DNA from: an uncultured Clostridia bacterium
GTDB lineage: Bacteria; Bacillota; Clostridia; TANB77; CAG-508
Assembly (NCBI GenBank): GCA_948585895.1
Contig: CAPBNZ010000036.1
Span: 1-18,601, forward strand
Direction: 5' to 3'
Length of the DNA: 18,601 bases
Position 1 is the stretch's first letter. The number at the start of each line of letters is the position of its first letter. Below, in pieces: positions 1 to 8,156 of the stretch. The notes below the pieces were generated by a model. It searched no databases, was not told the origin of the DNA, and saw nothing but the letters and a program-made list of their open reading frames with translations. A program made the translations under genes and the position numbers.

Positions 1-1724
1 AAAAAAATAAAATATTTATAAATGAATTAAAAAGAACTTTTCCAATTTACCTATTAGGTATGATATTTCATGCAGTTGTTATCTATATTTTGTATAAAAT
101 ACCTAGTATTATAGGAAATATATTAGATTTACTAATGAAAGGAAATGTTAGTAAAGAAGTTATTATGAATGAAGTATATCGTTTAATATTTTATTCTGTT
201 ATTATGATTGCACCAAGAATCATGTATCGAACTCTATTTTTTACTAGAGCTAGAATATCAGATACCTATTTAAGAAGTAAAGTAATACAACACTTACAAT
301 ATGTAAAACCAGAATATTATGATAAGGAAGAAAAAGGTGTATTTCTTGCCTATTTATCAAAAGAATTATTATCAATTAGAAGGTTTTTGGGAAATGCCTT
401 TTTTAATGTAGCAAGATTAATTGTAGCACCTATTATTGGTTTAATTGTTATAGGGAAAAATTTTAACATCATTTTGATGTTTTCCATATTACCAATTTTT
501 CCAATTGCAATGTATTTCTTATATAAACTTTATAAAAGGCAAGAGAAAATACTGGAAACAGATAGAAAAGTATATATTGATTTATCCAAAAATATAGAGC
601 AAAATACATCTGGATTCCATTTAATAAAATTATATAATGAACAGGAAAATCAAAGAGAGAAGTTTGAAAAAGTAAATGAAGAAACATATAAGTCAGATAT
701 TAATGTTGGGGCAATAATCTATAAAATGGATATGGTTTCTTATATTTTGTATGCAGCATGTTATTCAATAGGTTTTGCAGTTGGGCTATGTTTAATTCAT
801 AAAGGATTATTGACAGTAGGAGAATTAACAGCCTATATTTCTTGTATAACCATTGCAGTATCAGAAATTATAAATTCAATTGAACCATTACTTACAGGAA
901 TATCTAATTTTAAAATAGCAAGTAGAAGATTTCATTATTTTTTTGAATTAGACACTTATAAAAAGGAAGGTAGAAAGTTAGAGAAAATTGATAAAATAGA
1001 GATTAAAAATCTTTGTTATCGTTATGAACAAAATGGGAAGTTAGCAATTGATGATATAAATATGACAATAAATAGTGGAGAAAAGATTGGCATTGTTGGT
1101 AAAGTAGGAAGTGGAAAAACAACACTTATGAATATACTAGCAGGATTTTATGAAGTACCAGAAAATAAAGTGTATATTAATGGAATTGATATACATGAAT
1201 ATACAAGAGAAAGTATATTTGAAAACATTGGATATGCAATGCAAAAAAATATAATAACAGATGATACCATAAAAAATAATATTGATATTATAGAGAAAGC
1301 AACAGACGATGAGATAGAACAAATAAGCAAAAAAGCTAATATTTTAGAGGATATAAAAACAATGCAAGATGGATTTGAAACAAAAATTGGAGAAAATGGA
1401 ACTAGAATATCTGGAGGTCAAAAGCAAAGAATACAAATTGCAAGAAATCTATTAAATGTTAGAAATGTAAATATATTTGATGATACATTATCAGCACTGG
1501 ATGTAGAAACCGAAAAAAAAGTAATACAAGAAATAGAAAAACAAATAGGAGATAATATACTTATTATTATCTCAAATAAAATAAGCATGATGGAAAAAAT
1601 GGATAAAGTATTTTTGTTAGTGGATGGAAAAATAGTAGAGAATGGAACACATGAAGAAATGCTTGAAAAAAGTGAACTTTACAATGAATTCAATGCCTAT
1701 GAGAAAGTAGGTGATTTATCATGA
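1..1724 (+). CDS. ABC exporter half-transporter, degenerate-site subunit (5' partial)
   Basis: This is the first half of a heterodimeric ABC exporter: an N-terminal membrane domain (about residues 1-290, several hydrophobic helices) fused to a C-terminal ATPase. The reading frame is open to the left edge (codons from base 3) with no ATG, GTG or TTG before ATG 60. The residues before that ATG look like the usual cytoplasmic lead-in to helix 1, so the true start probably lies outside the window. Counting from ATG 60, Walker A is GKVGSGKTTL near 347-356, the signature SGGQ begins at 451, and Walker B ends IFDD with Asp475 where the catalytic Glu normally sits. The H-loop His is replaced by Asn506 (ISNK). 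The site built on this subunit's own Walker motifs is therefore probably weak or dead. The stop overlaps the next gene's start by four bases. The substrate cannot be read from sequence. Confidence 0.9.
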   Translation, partial: KNKIFINELKRTFPIYLLGMIFHAVVIYILYKIPSIIGNILDLLMKGNVSKEVIMNEVYRLIFYSVIMIAPRIMYRTLFFTRARISDTYLRSKVIQHLQYVKPEYYDKEEKGVFLAYLSKELLSIRRFLGNAFFNVARLIVAPIIGLIVIGKNFNIILMFSILPIFPIAMYFLYKLYKRQEKILETDRKVYIDLSKNIEQNTSGFHLIKLYNEQENQREKFEKVNEETYKSDINVGAIIYKMDMVSYILYAACYSIGFAVGLCLIHKGLLTVGELTAYISCITIAVSEIINSIEPLLTGISNFKIASRRFHYFFELDTYKKEGRKLEKIDKIEIKNLCYRYEQNGKLAIDDINMTINSGEKIGIVGKVGSGKTTLMNILAGFYEVPENKVYINGIDIHEYTRESIFENIGYAMQKNIITDDTIKNNIDIIEKATDDEIEQISKKANILEDIKTMQDGFETKIGENGTRISGGQKQRIQIARNLLNVRNVNIFDDTLSALDVETEKKVIQEIEKQIGDNILIIISNKISMMEKMDKVFLLVDGKIVENGTHEEMLEKSELYNEFNAYEKVGDLS

Positions 1725-3376
1725 AAAGAATCATAAAAAAGTATGTGAAATCCATCTTAATCATAGGTATATTATTAGTGTTATGTGATTTTCTCTCAGC
1801 ATTACCACCTTATATAGTAAAACAGGTTGTAGATATTGATTTTACAAGAGAAGACATTTTTCAAACGATACTATTTTTTATTTTTATTTATACATCCATC
1901 CATTTAGGTAAGATACTATTTAAATATATAAGAGATGTTTTAATAAATACAACAATCTGTAAAATCTTAAAAGACATTAGAAAAATATTATTTGACAAAA
2001 TCTTAAACTTTAAAATGATTACTTTTAATCAATACAATTCTTCTGAATTATATACTCGATTAACTTCAGATGTAGACAATCTATTTAACTTGTTTTTTGG
2101 ATTTTTATATAAGATTTTAAGCAATATCTTATATATTGTATTTATGATAATAATGATGTTTGTAGCTAATATTAATTTAGCGGTTATTGGGGCAATTACC
2201 GTAATTCTTATTTCTTTGATTGTATATAAATTTACAAAAATATTAGGAAAATTAGATAATGAAATTTTAAAAAAGAGAGACAGAGAACATAAGGAGTTTT
2301 CTGAACTGTATAATAAAAATAAATTAACTTATCTTTTTAAATTACAAAATAAAAATGTGAATAAAATGAATGATTTATTTTATTCAGAATTAAAAATAAG
2401 AAAAAAGTATATATTTACCCATCATTTTCCATATTGGATAATAGCAATAATACAAGCAATTGGGATTTATGCTATTATATATTATGCTCTAAATATCAAT
2501 GTAACGATATCTTTAGGAAGTATTTATTTGGTTTTATATTATACCAAAGAATGTAAAACACCACTTGAGGAAATCTGTAATCAATTAGAAGAATTACAAA
2601 CCTGTATCAATTCTTATAAAAGAATAAGAGTTTTAATGAATGAAACAGGAGAAGAAAACATTGAAGAGGGGGAGTATATAGAAAATCTAAATGGGGACAT
2701 TGAATTTCAGAATGTATCGATGAAATATGACAAAGAAATGATACTAAAAAATATGTCATTTATAATCAAAAAAGGAACTAAGGTTACCATTGCTGGTAGA
2801 ACTGGTGTAGGAAAGTCAACTCTTACCAATGTATTAATGAAATTGTATGATATAGAAAGTGGAAGGATATTAATAGATAATCATGATATTTCTAAAATAA
2901 CAACTAAATGTCTAAGAGATAATATTTCTTATATATCACAAAATCCATATATATTTGCAGATACTGTAAGAAATAATATAACTTTAGGCAATAAACAAAT
3001 AACAGATAAACAAATAAATCAATTAATACAAGATATGGGAGTAGAAAATCTCTTTAGTAAATTAGATGATGGGTTAGACACAAAAATAAAGCTTTCAAAA
3101 TTATCTTATGGTGAATTACAAATAATTGCCTTTATAAGAGCTATATTGCATAAAGCAAATTTTTATATATTTGATGAGCCAACTTCAAATATAGATTTGC
3201 AAACAGAAAGGATGATACAAAATATCATAGACAAAATTTCGAAGAAAAGTACAGTAATTATAATAGCTCATAGAAAATCTACCATAGAAAGTTCTGACAA
3301 AATCATTTACTTGAAAGATGGACAAATTGATACAATAATTAATAAAAATCTTGGAACCAATTGTTATAAATTATAA
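1721..3376 (+). CDS. ABC exporter half-transporter, catalytic subunit
   Basis: This is the partner half-transporter (551 aa), translationally coupled to the previous gene through an ATGA overlap at 1721-1724. A membrane domain fills about residues 1-310, with hydrophobic segments near 13-30, 45-65, 125-165 and 235-280. The ATPase follows. Walker A is GRTGVGKSTL from residue 359. The signature is LSYGE (Ser462), degenerate relative to LSGGQ. Walker B is IFDEP with intact Asp485-Glu486, and the H-loop His517 is present (IAHR). The defects are the mirror image of those in the upstream subunit. One composite site, this protein's Walker motifs with the partner's SGGQ, is fully canonical and the other is degenerate, as in asymmetric exporters such as BmrCD and TM287/288. 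Drug, peptide or lipid export are all possible; no peptidase domain or cargo gene is seen. Confidence 0.9.
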   Translation: MKRIIKKYVKSILIIGILLVLCDFLSALPPYIVKQVVDIDFTREDIFQTILFFIFIYTSIHLGKILFKYIRDVLINTTICKILKDIRKILFDKILNFKMITFNQYNSSELYTRLTSDVDNLFNLFFGFLYKILSNILYIVFMIIMMFVANINLAVIGAITVILISLIVYKFTKILGKLDNEILKKRDREHKEFSELYNKNKLTYLFKLQNKNVNKMNDLFYSELKIRKKYIFTHHFPYWIIAIIQAIGIYAIIYYALNINVTISLGSIYLVLYYTKECKTPLEEICNQLEELQTCINSYKRIRVLMNETGEENIEEGEYIENLNGDIEFQNVSMKYDKEMILKNMSFIIKKGTKVTIAGRTGVGKSTLTNVLMKLYDIESGRILIDNHDISKITTKCLRDNISYISQNPYIFADTVRNNITLGNKQITDKQINQLIQDMGVENLFSKLDDGLDTKIKLSKLSYGELQIIAFIRAILHKANFYIFDEPTSNIDLQTERMIQNIIDKISKKSTVIIIAHRKSTIESSDKIIYLKDGQIDTIINKNLGTNCYKL

Positions 3377-3393
3377 AAAAGTACACAAAACTA

Positions 3394-3423
3394 TTGCAAT
3401 TTTTAGTTAATATTTGTTATAAT
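3394..3423 (+). promoter_or_regulatory. Sigma-A type promoter with extended -10, upstream of leader ORF and carA
   Basis: A -35 box TTGCAA (3394-3399) is followed after 18 bases by a perfect TATAAT (3418-3423). The -10 carries the TGn extension (TG at 3415-3416). Transcription would begin near 3430 and run into the 27-codon ORF and then the terminator at 3544-3574. It is the only good promoter I see before carAB. Confidence 0.7.
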
Positions 3424-3461
3424 ATAAAAGATATAAAATAACAAGAAAGGATGTTAATAAA

Positions 3462-3545
3462 ATGAAAAATGGTTTAAGAAAAGCAAATTTCATAACTTTC
3501 TCTTGCGTTTTCTTGATATTTGCATTACTTTTATTAACATTTTAA
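3462..3545 (+). CDS. 27-aa hydrophobic small ORF, possible leader peptide for carAB
   Basis: This short ORF (ATG 3462, TAA 3543-3545) follows a purine-rich GAAAGGA (3445-3451), about ten bases from the ATG. The product has a basic start (Lys2, Arg6, Lys7) and then about 17 hydrophobic residues rich in Phe and Leu, so it would be a single membrane helix. The DNA of the second half is U-rich on the coding strand: about half of the bases in 3481-3540 are T. Its stop codon overlaps the base of the following terminator stem. That layout suits either ribosome-coupled attenuation of carA (compare the pyrL leader of E. coli pyrBI, known from the literature) or a small membrane protein or type I toxin on its own transcript of about 145 nt. 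I favour a leader but cannot decide. Too short for homology by eye. Confidence 0.5.
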   Translation: MKNGLRKANFITFSCVFLIFALLLLTF

Positions 3546-3574
3546 ATAAGGATAAACATTCCTTATTTTTTTTT
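3544..3574 (+). terminator. Intrinsic terminator / attenuator between leader ORF and carA
   Basis: A perfect 9-bp stem (3544-3552 with 3560-3568, core AAATAAGGA/TCCTTATTT) encloses a 7-base loop and is followed by a T run to 3574. The carA ribosome binding site begins only 17 bases later, and no promoter fits in between. carAB transcription from 3430 must therefore read through this terminator. This is the expected geometry of a transcription attenuator. Confidence 0.7.
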
Positions 3575-3604
3575 GCAAAAACGAAAAAGAAAGGAAAGGA
3601 TTGT

Positions 3605-4684
3605 ATGAAAAAATTCAACAAAAAAATCGTATTAGAAGATGGAGAAGAATACTATGGGTATGGATTTGGAGCAGAAAAAGAAGCGGTATACGAAATTGTA
3701 TTTAATACTTCTATGGTAGGATATCAAGAAATTGTATCAGACCCATCTTACACTTACCAAATGGTAGTTATGACTTATCCATTAATTGGAAATTATGGAA
3801 TAACAGATGATGACTATGAAACAAAGCAACCAACAATAGGTGGAATGATAGTAAGAGAATACAATGATTTACCAAGCAATTTTAGATATACTAAAACATT
3901 ATCAGAGTATTTAGAAGAAAACAGTATACCAGGAATAGCAGGAATTGACACAAGAAAATTAACAAGGAGTATTCGAGAAAAAGGAAGCAGAAAAGTAATC
4001 ATAACCAATATCAATACAAGTAAGGAAGACGCTTTAAAAAGACTAAAAAACACGGAAATACCAAAAGATGCAGTAGAAAAAGTAAGTTGTAAGAAAAAAT
4101 GGTATTCCAGAACTGCGAATCCAAAATATAATATTGTAGCAATTGATTGTGGAATCAAATTAAATATTGTAAGAAGTCTAAATAAAAGGGGATGTAATGT
4201 AACAGTTGTTCCTTATAACACAACAGCAAAAGAAATTATAGACTTAAAACCAGATGGGGTATTTTTATCCAATGGACCAGGAGACCCAGAAGATGTAGAA
4301 GAAGTAATTCAATTAGTAAAAGAATTAAGAGGAAAATATCCTATTTTTGGAATTTGCTTAGGACATCAAATGATAAGTTTAGCTTACGGTGCTAAAACTT
4401 ATAAATTAAAATTTGGACATAGAGGTGGAAACCATCCAGTATTAAACTTGGAAACAGATAAAATAGAAATAACTAGCCAGAATCATAGTTATGCTGTAGA
4501 TGAGGAATCTTTAAAGAAAACCAATTTAATAGTAACACATAAGAATATTTTAGACAATACGATAGAAGGGGTAGAATGTAAAAAAGATAAGGTATTTAGT
4601 GTACAATATCATCCAGAAAGTGCACCAGGTCCTCAAGATAGCGGATATTTGTTTGATAAGTTTATTGATTTGTTGAAGAAATAA
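3605..4684 (+). CDS. carA: Carbamoyl phosphate synthase, small (glutaminase) subunit
   Basis: This subunit hydrolyses glutamine and passes ammonia to CarB for carbamoyl phosphate synthesis, feeding pyrimidine and arginine pathways in the cytosol. The protein is 359 aa, the normal length. The N-terminal CarA domain (about 1-150, with the GMVGYQE-like segment near residue 38) precedes a class I glutamine amidotransferase domain. The nucleophile is Cys251 in GICLGHQ, with His336 and Glu338 in YHPES. I chose ATG 3605 because AAGGAAAGGA (3591-3600) sits just upstream and the family start is K-K-x-VLEDG-like. A longer frame back to TTG 3503 runs through the terminator and is not credible. carB follows after 83 bases. 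Expression is probably controlled by the leader ORF and terminator upstream. Confidence 0.96.
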   Translation: MKKFNKKIVLEDGEEYYGYGFGAEKEAVYEIVFNTSMVGYQEIVSDPSYTYQMVVMTYPLIGNYGITDDDYETKQPTIGGMIVREYNDLPSNFRYTKTLSEYLEENSIPGIAGIDTRKLTRSIREKGSRKVIITNINTSKEDALKRLKNTEIPKDAVEKVSCKKKWYSRTANPKYNIVAIDCGIKLNIVRSLNKRGCNVTVVPYNTTAKEIIDLKPDGVFLSNGPGDPEDVEEVIQLVKELRGKYPIFGICLGHQMISLAYGAKTYKLKFGHRGGNHPVLNLETDKIEITSQNHSYAVDEESLKKTNLIVTHKNILDNTIEGVECKKDKVFSVQYHPESAPGPQDSGYLFDKFIDLLKK

Positions 4685-4701
4685 ATATAGGGGTAATAAT
4701 G

Positions 4702-4722
4702 TAATCTATTTTTTATAGATTA
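4702..4722. other. Small hairpin in the carA-carB spacer
   Basis: A perfect 8-bp inverted repeat TAATCTAT/ATAGATTA closes a 5-T loop. No T tract follows, so it is not a terminator. It may be an mRNA stability or processing element; AT-rich chance palindromes of this length also occur. Confidence 0.4.
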
Positions 4723-4767
4723 AACTTATAGAAATAATAATTAGTAATAAAAGAAAGGTGAGAAGAA

Positions 4768-7700
4768 ATGCCAAAAAGAAAAGATATCAAAACGGTATTA
4801 GTAATTGGGTCAGGTCCAATCGTAATAGGACAAGCAGCAGAATTTGATTATGCAGGAACACAAGCCTGTTTAGCATTAAAAGAAGAAGGATACAAAGTAA
4901 TATTAGTAAATTCTAACCCAGCTACTATCATGACAGATACATCAATTGCCGACAAAGTATATATGGAACCATTAACGATAGAATATGTAGCAAAAATTAT
5001 TCGATATGAAAGACCAGATGCCATTCTTCCAGGAATTGGAGGACAAACTGGTTTAAACATAGCTATGCAGCTATATAAAAAAGGAATTTTGCAAGAATGT
5101 CAAGTAGAATTATTAGGAACTAGTAGTGAAAGTATTGAAAGAGCAGAAGATAGAGAAAAATTCAAAGCATTATGTGAAGAGTTAGGAGAACCTGTATTAG
5201 AATCAATCATAGCAACCACAATAGAAGAAGGAATAGCAGCAGCTGATAAAATAGGATATCCAGTTGTGTTAAGACCTGCTTTTACTTTAGGAGGAACAGG
5301 TGGTGGATTTGCCGATAATCAAGAAGAATTGAAAGAAACCATAAAACATGCTTTGAAGCTATCTCCAGTAGGGCAAGTATTAGTAGAAAAAAGTATCAAA
5401 GGTTATAAAGAAATTGAATATGAAGTAATCAGAGATAGCAATGATACAGCCATCACAGTATGTAATATGGAAAATTTAGACCCAGTAGGAATTCATACAG
5501 GCGATTCGATTGTAGTAGCACCAAGCCAAACACTAACTAATAAAGAATATCAGTTATTAAGAGATAGTGCCTTAAAAATCATTAGAGCTTTAAAAATAGA
5601 AGGGGGATGTAACGTTCAATTTGCACTAGACCCACATTCCTTTAACTATTATTTAATTGAGGTAAATCCAAGAGTATCTCGTTCATCTGCTTTAGCATCT
5701 AAAGCAAGCGGATATCCAATTGCAAGAGTTTCAGCCAAAATTGCAGTAGGTATGAGATTAGATGAAATTATGTTAGCCAATACGCCTGCTAGCTTTGAAC
5801 CAGCACTTGATTATATAGTAACTAAAGTGGCAAGATTTCCTTTTGATAAATTTACATTAGCTTCTAACAAGTTAAGTACGCAAATGAAGGCAACAGGAGA
5901 AGTTATGAGTGTAGGAAGGACGTTAGAAGAAAGTTTATTAAAAGCAATTCGCTCTTTAGAAATTGGTGTATACCATATTGAAATGGAAAAATTTAAACAT
6001 TATCAAACAGAAGAATTAATGAATTATATTAAAGAGGGAACAGATGATAGAATTTATGCAATTAGTGAATTGATGAGAAGAAACGTAGATATAGGACTGA
6101 TAAACAACATTACTAAGATAGATATGTTCTTTTTAGAAAAAATCAAAAATATTATAAAAGCTGAAAAAATACTAGAGGAAAAGGTAGGAGATATAGAAAT
6201 TTTAAAACAAGTAAAGAGGATGGGATTTAGCGACAAATACATTGCAAAGATTTGGAGAAATACAGAAGAAGAGATATACCAAATAAGAAAAGCAGAAAAA
6301 ATATATCCAGTTTATAAAATGATAGATACTTGTAGTAGCGAATTTAAAAGTTATGTACCATATTTTTATTCTACTTACGAAGAAGAAAATGAATCGATTA
6401 TAAGTCCTAAAAAGAAAATAATTGTATTAGGAGCAGGTCCAATCAGAATTGGGCAAGGGGTAGAATTTGACTATTCAACAGTACATGCAATAAAAACAAT
6501 TAAAGAAGCAGGTTATGAAGCAATTATCATCAACAACAATCCAGAAACGGTATCAACTGATTATACAACAAGTGATAAATTATATTTTGAGCCATTGACA
6601 GTAGAAGATGTGATGAACATTATTGACTTAGAAAAACCAGAAGGAGTCATTGCAGCATTAGGAGGACAAACAGCAATTAATTTAGCAGAGCCACTTTCAA
6701 AATTAGGGGTAAAAATGATAGGAACTGATGTCAATGCAATTGAAAAAGCGGAAAATAGAGATGCTTTTGAAAAGGTTATGAAAAAGCTAAAGTTATTACA
6801 ACCAAAAGGACAAGCAGTAACCAATATAGAAGATGGCATGAAAGTAGCAGAAGAAATAGGGTATCCTGTTTTAGTAAGACCAAGTTATGTGTTGGGTGGA
6901 AGAGCAATGCAAATTGTGTCAAACAAAAAAGCTCTAGAAAAGTATTTAAAAACAGCTGTGGAAGTTAACAAAAAACAACCAGTATTAGTAGATAAATATA
7001 TCATAGGAAAAGAATTGGAAGTAGACGCAGTGTGTGATGGAAAAGATGTATTTGTACCAGGAATCATGGAACATGTTGAAAAAACTGGAATTCACTCAGG
7101 AGACAGCATTAGTATTTATCCTACTTTTAGTGTGAGTGAAAAAGCGAAACAAACGATATTAGATTACACAGTAAAATTAGGACTAGGAATTGGAATTATT
7201 GGATTGTATAACATTCAATTTATTGTGGACAAAAACGAAGATGTTTATGTTATTGAAGTAAATCCAAGATCTTCTAGAACTGTACCATTTATATCAAAGT
7301 CAACAGGTTATTCCTTAGCAGATATAGGAACTTTAGTAATGCTAGGAAAAAGTTTAAAAGAACAAGGAATTACAGAAGTTTACCCAAAAGAAAAAGAAAA
7401 ATGGTATGTGAAAGTACCAGCCTTTTCATTCTCTAAATTGAATGGATTAGATGCTTGCCTTTCTCCAGAAATGAAGTCAACAGGAGAAGCAATTGGTTAT
7501 GATAAAAAATTGACAAGGGCATTATATAAAGCACTTCAATCTTCTGGAATGCGTTTAGCAAACTATGGAACGATTTTCTTAACAATAGCAGACAAAGATA
7601 AAGAAGAAGCACTTCCATTAATTAGAAGATTTTATAACTTAGGATTTAATATAGAGGCTACGAAAGGAACAGCTAAATTTCTAAAAGAACATGGAATTAG

Positions 7701-7947
7701 AACAAGGGTGAAGAAGAAAATAAGTGAAGGTAGTGAAGAAATATTAGATTCCATGAGAAAAGGTTATGTAAACTATGTAATTAATACCAGAAATATTGAT
7801 TCCATTAATCAAGAAACAGATGGAGCATTAATTCGAAGATGTGCTGTTGAAAATAATATTCCAATCTTTACAGCATTAGATACTGTACAAGTATTATTAG
7901 ATGTTTTAGAGGAAATTACACTTGGTATATCTACTATAGATGAATAA
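4768..7947 (+). CDS. carB: Carbamoyl phosphate synthase, large subunit
   Basis: This is the synthetase that makes carbamoyl phosphate from bicarbonate, CarA-derived ammonia and two ATP. At 1059 aa it has the family length and the full duplicated layout: a carboxyphosphate ATP-grasp half (about 1-400, GSGPIVIGQAAEFDYAG at the start), an oligomerisation region (about 400-545), the carbamoyl-phosphate ATP-grasp half (about 548-930, beginning with GAGPIRIGQGVEFDYS), and a C-terminal MGS-like allosteric domain (about 935-1059). Both EVNPR metal/ATP motifs are present. In the allosteric domain, ATKGTA, the Lys in VKKKISEG and the Asn in VINT match positions that bind UMP/IMP in the E. coli enzyme, so feedback by nucleotides is likely (inference). 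AAAGGTG (4754-4760) is a good ribosome binding site. A strong terminator follows. Confidence 0.97.
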   Translation: MPKRKDIKTVLVIGSGPIVIGQAAEFDYAGTQACLALKEEGYKVILVNSNPATIMTDTSIADKVYMEPLTIEYVAKIIRYERPDAILPGIGGQTGLNIAMQLYKKGILQECQVELLGTSSESIERAEDREKFKALCEELGEPVLESIIATTIEEGIAAADKIGYPVVLRPAFTLGGTGGGFADNQEELKETIKHALKLSPVGQVLVEKSIKGYKEIEYEVIRDSNDTAITVCNMENLDPVGIHTGDSIVVAPSQTLTNKEYQLLRDSALKIIRALKIEGGCNVQFALDPHSFNYYLIEVNPRVSRSSALASKASGYPIARVSAKIAVGMRLDEIMLANTPASFEPALDYIVTKVARFPFDKFTLASNKLSTQMKATGEVMSVGRTLEESLLKAIRSLEIGVYHIEMEKFKHYQTEELMNYIKEGTDDRIYAISELMRRNVDIGLINNITKIDMFFLEKIKNIIKAEKILEEKVGDIEILKQVKRMGFSDKYIAKIWRNTEEEIYQIRKAEKIYPVYKMIDTCSSEFKSYVPYFYSTYEEENESIISPKKKIIVLGAGPIRIGQGVEFDYSTVHAIKTIKEAGYEAIIINNNPETVSTDYTTSDKLYFEPLTVEDVMNIIDLEKPEGVIAALGGQTAINLAEPLSKLGVKMIGTDVNAIEKAENRDAFEKVMKKLKLLQPKGQAVTNIEDGMKVAEEIGYPVLVRPSYVLGGRAMQIVSNKKALEKYLKTAVEVNKKQPVLVDKYIIGKELEVDAVCDGKDVFVPGIMEHVEKTGIHSGDSISIYPTFSVSEKAKQTILDYTVKLGLGIGIIGLYNIQFIVDKNEDVYVIEVNPRSSRTVPFISKSTGYSLADIGTLVMLGKSLKEQGITEVYPKEKEKWYVKVPAFSFSKLNGLDACLSPEMKSTGEAIGYDKKLTRALYKALQSSGMRLANYGTIFLTIADKDKEEALPLIRRFYNLGFNIEATKGTAKFLKEHGIRTRVKKKISEGSEEILDSMRKGYVNYVINTRNIDSINQETDGALIRRCAVENNIPIFTALDTVQVLLDVLEEITLGISTIDE

Positions 7948-8039
7948 AGAGAAATTCTTTTGGCGCATTAACAAAGTGTAAGAGGCTGAATTCTGTTTTG
8001 AAATAGGAGATAAAAAAGAGTCAAATGAAGGAATAATTC

Positions 8040-8069
8040 AAAAAGAATACTTGAAAAGTATTCTTTTTT
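8040..8069 (+). terminator. Intrinsic terminator of the carAB operon
   Basis: A 13-bp perfect stem (8040-8052 with 8056-8068) with a 3-base GAA loop ends in a run of six T. The A-rich 5' side makes it partly symmetrical. It lies 92 bases after the carB stop and separates carAB from the glycolytic operon. Confidence 0.85.
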
Positions 8070-8079
8070 AGTATAGAAT
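8051..8079 (+). promoter_or_regulatory. Candidate promoter of the pgk operon, overlapping the carB terminator
   Basis: TTGAAA (8051-8056) and TAGAAT (8074-8079) are 17 bases apart. The -35 lies in the loop and 3' arm of the carB terminator, and the predicted start (about 8086) falls inside the inverted repeat at 8078-8111. Each box deviates from consensus, so confidence is moderate. Confidence 0.45.
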
Positions 8080-8111
8080 GGTATTGTCTTAAAGAAAGTA
8101 GACAATACTAT
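8078..8111. promoter_or_regulatory. Inverted repeat at the predicted pgk transcription start: operator or 5' mRNA hairpin
   Basis: GTATTGTCT (8081-8089) and AGACAATAC (8100-8108) are perfect inverted copies around a 10-base A-rich spacer. One G-U and two more A-T pairs extend the stem to 12 bp. No T run follows, so it is not a terminator. Its place at the predicted start of the glycolytic transcript suggests a repressor operator or a stabilising 5' hairpin. I do not recognise it as the published direct-repeat CggR site of Bacillus. Confidence 0.5.
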
Positions 8112-8156
8112 AAAGAAGAGAAAAGAACAAGAAAAATAAATAGAGGAGGAAGGAAA

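Noticed and set aside
3503..3604. N-terminal extension of carA from TTG 3503
   Set aside because: It runs through the terminator stem and T run, matches no CarA start, and a strong ribosome binding site precedes ATG 3605.
3377..3604. PyrR-binding or arginine-repressor site upstream of carA
   Set aside because: I looked for the PyrR stem-loop consensus and ARG-box-like palindromes and saw none.
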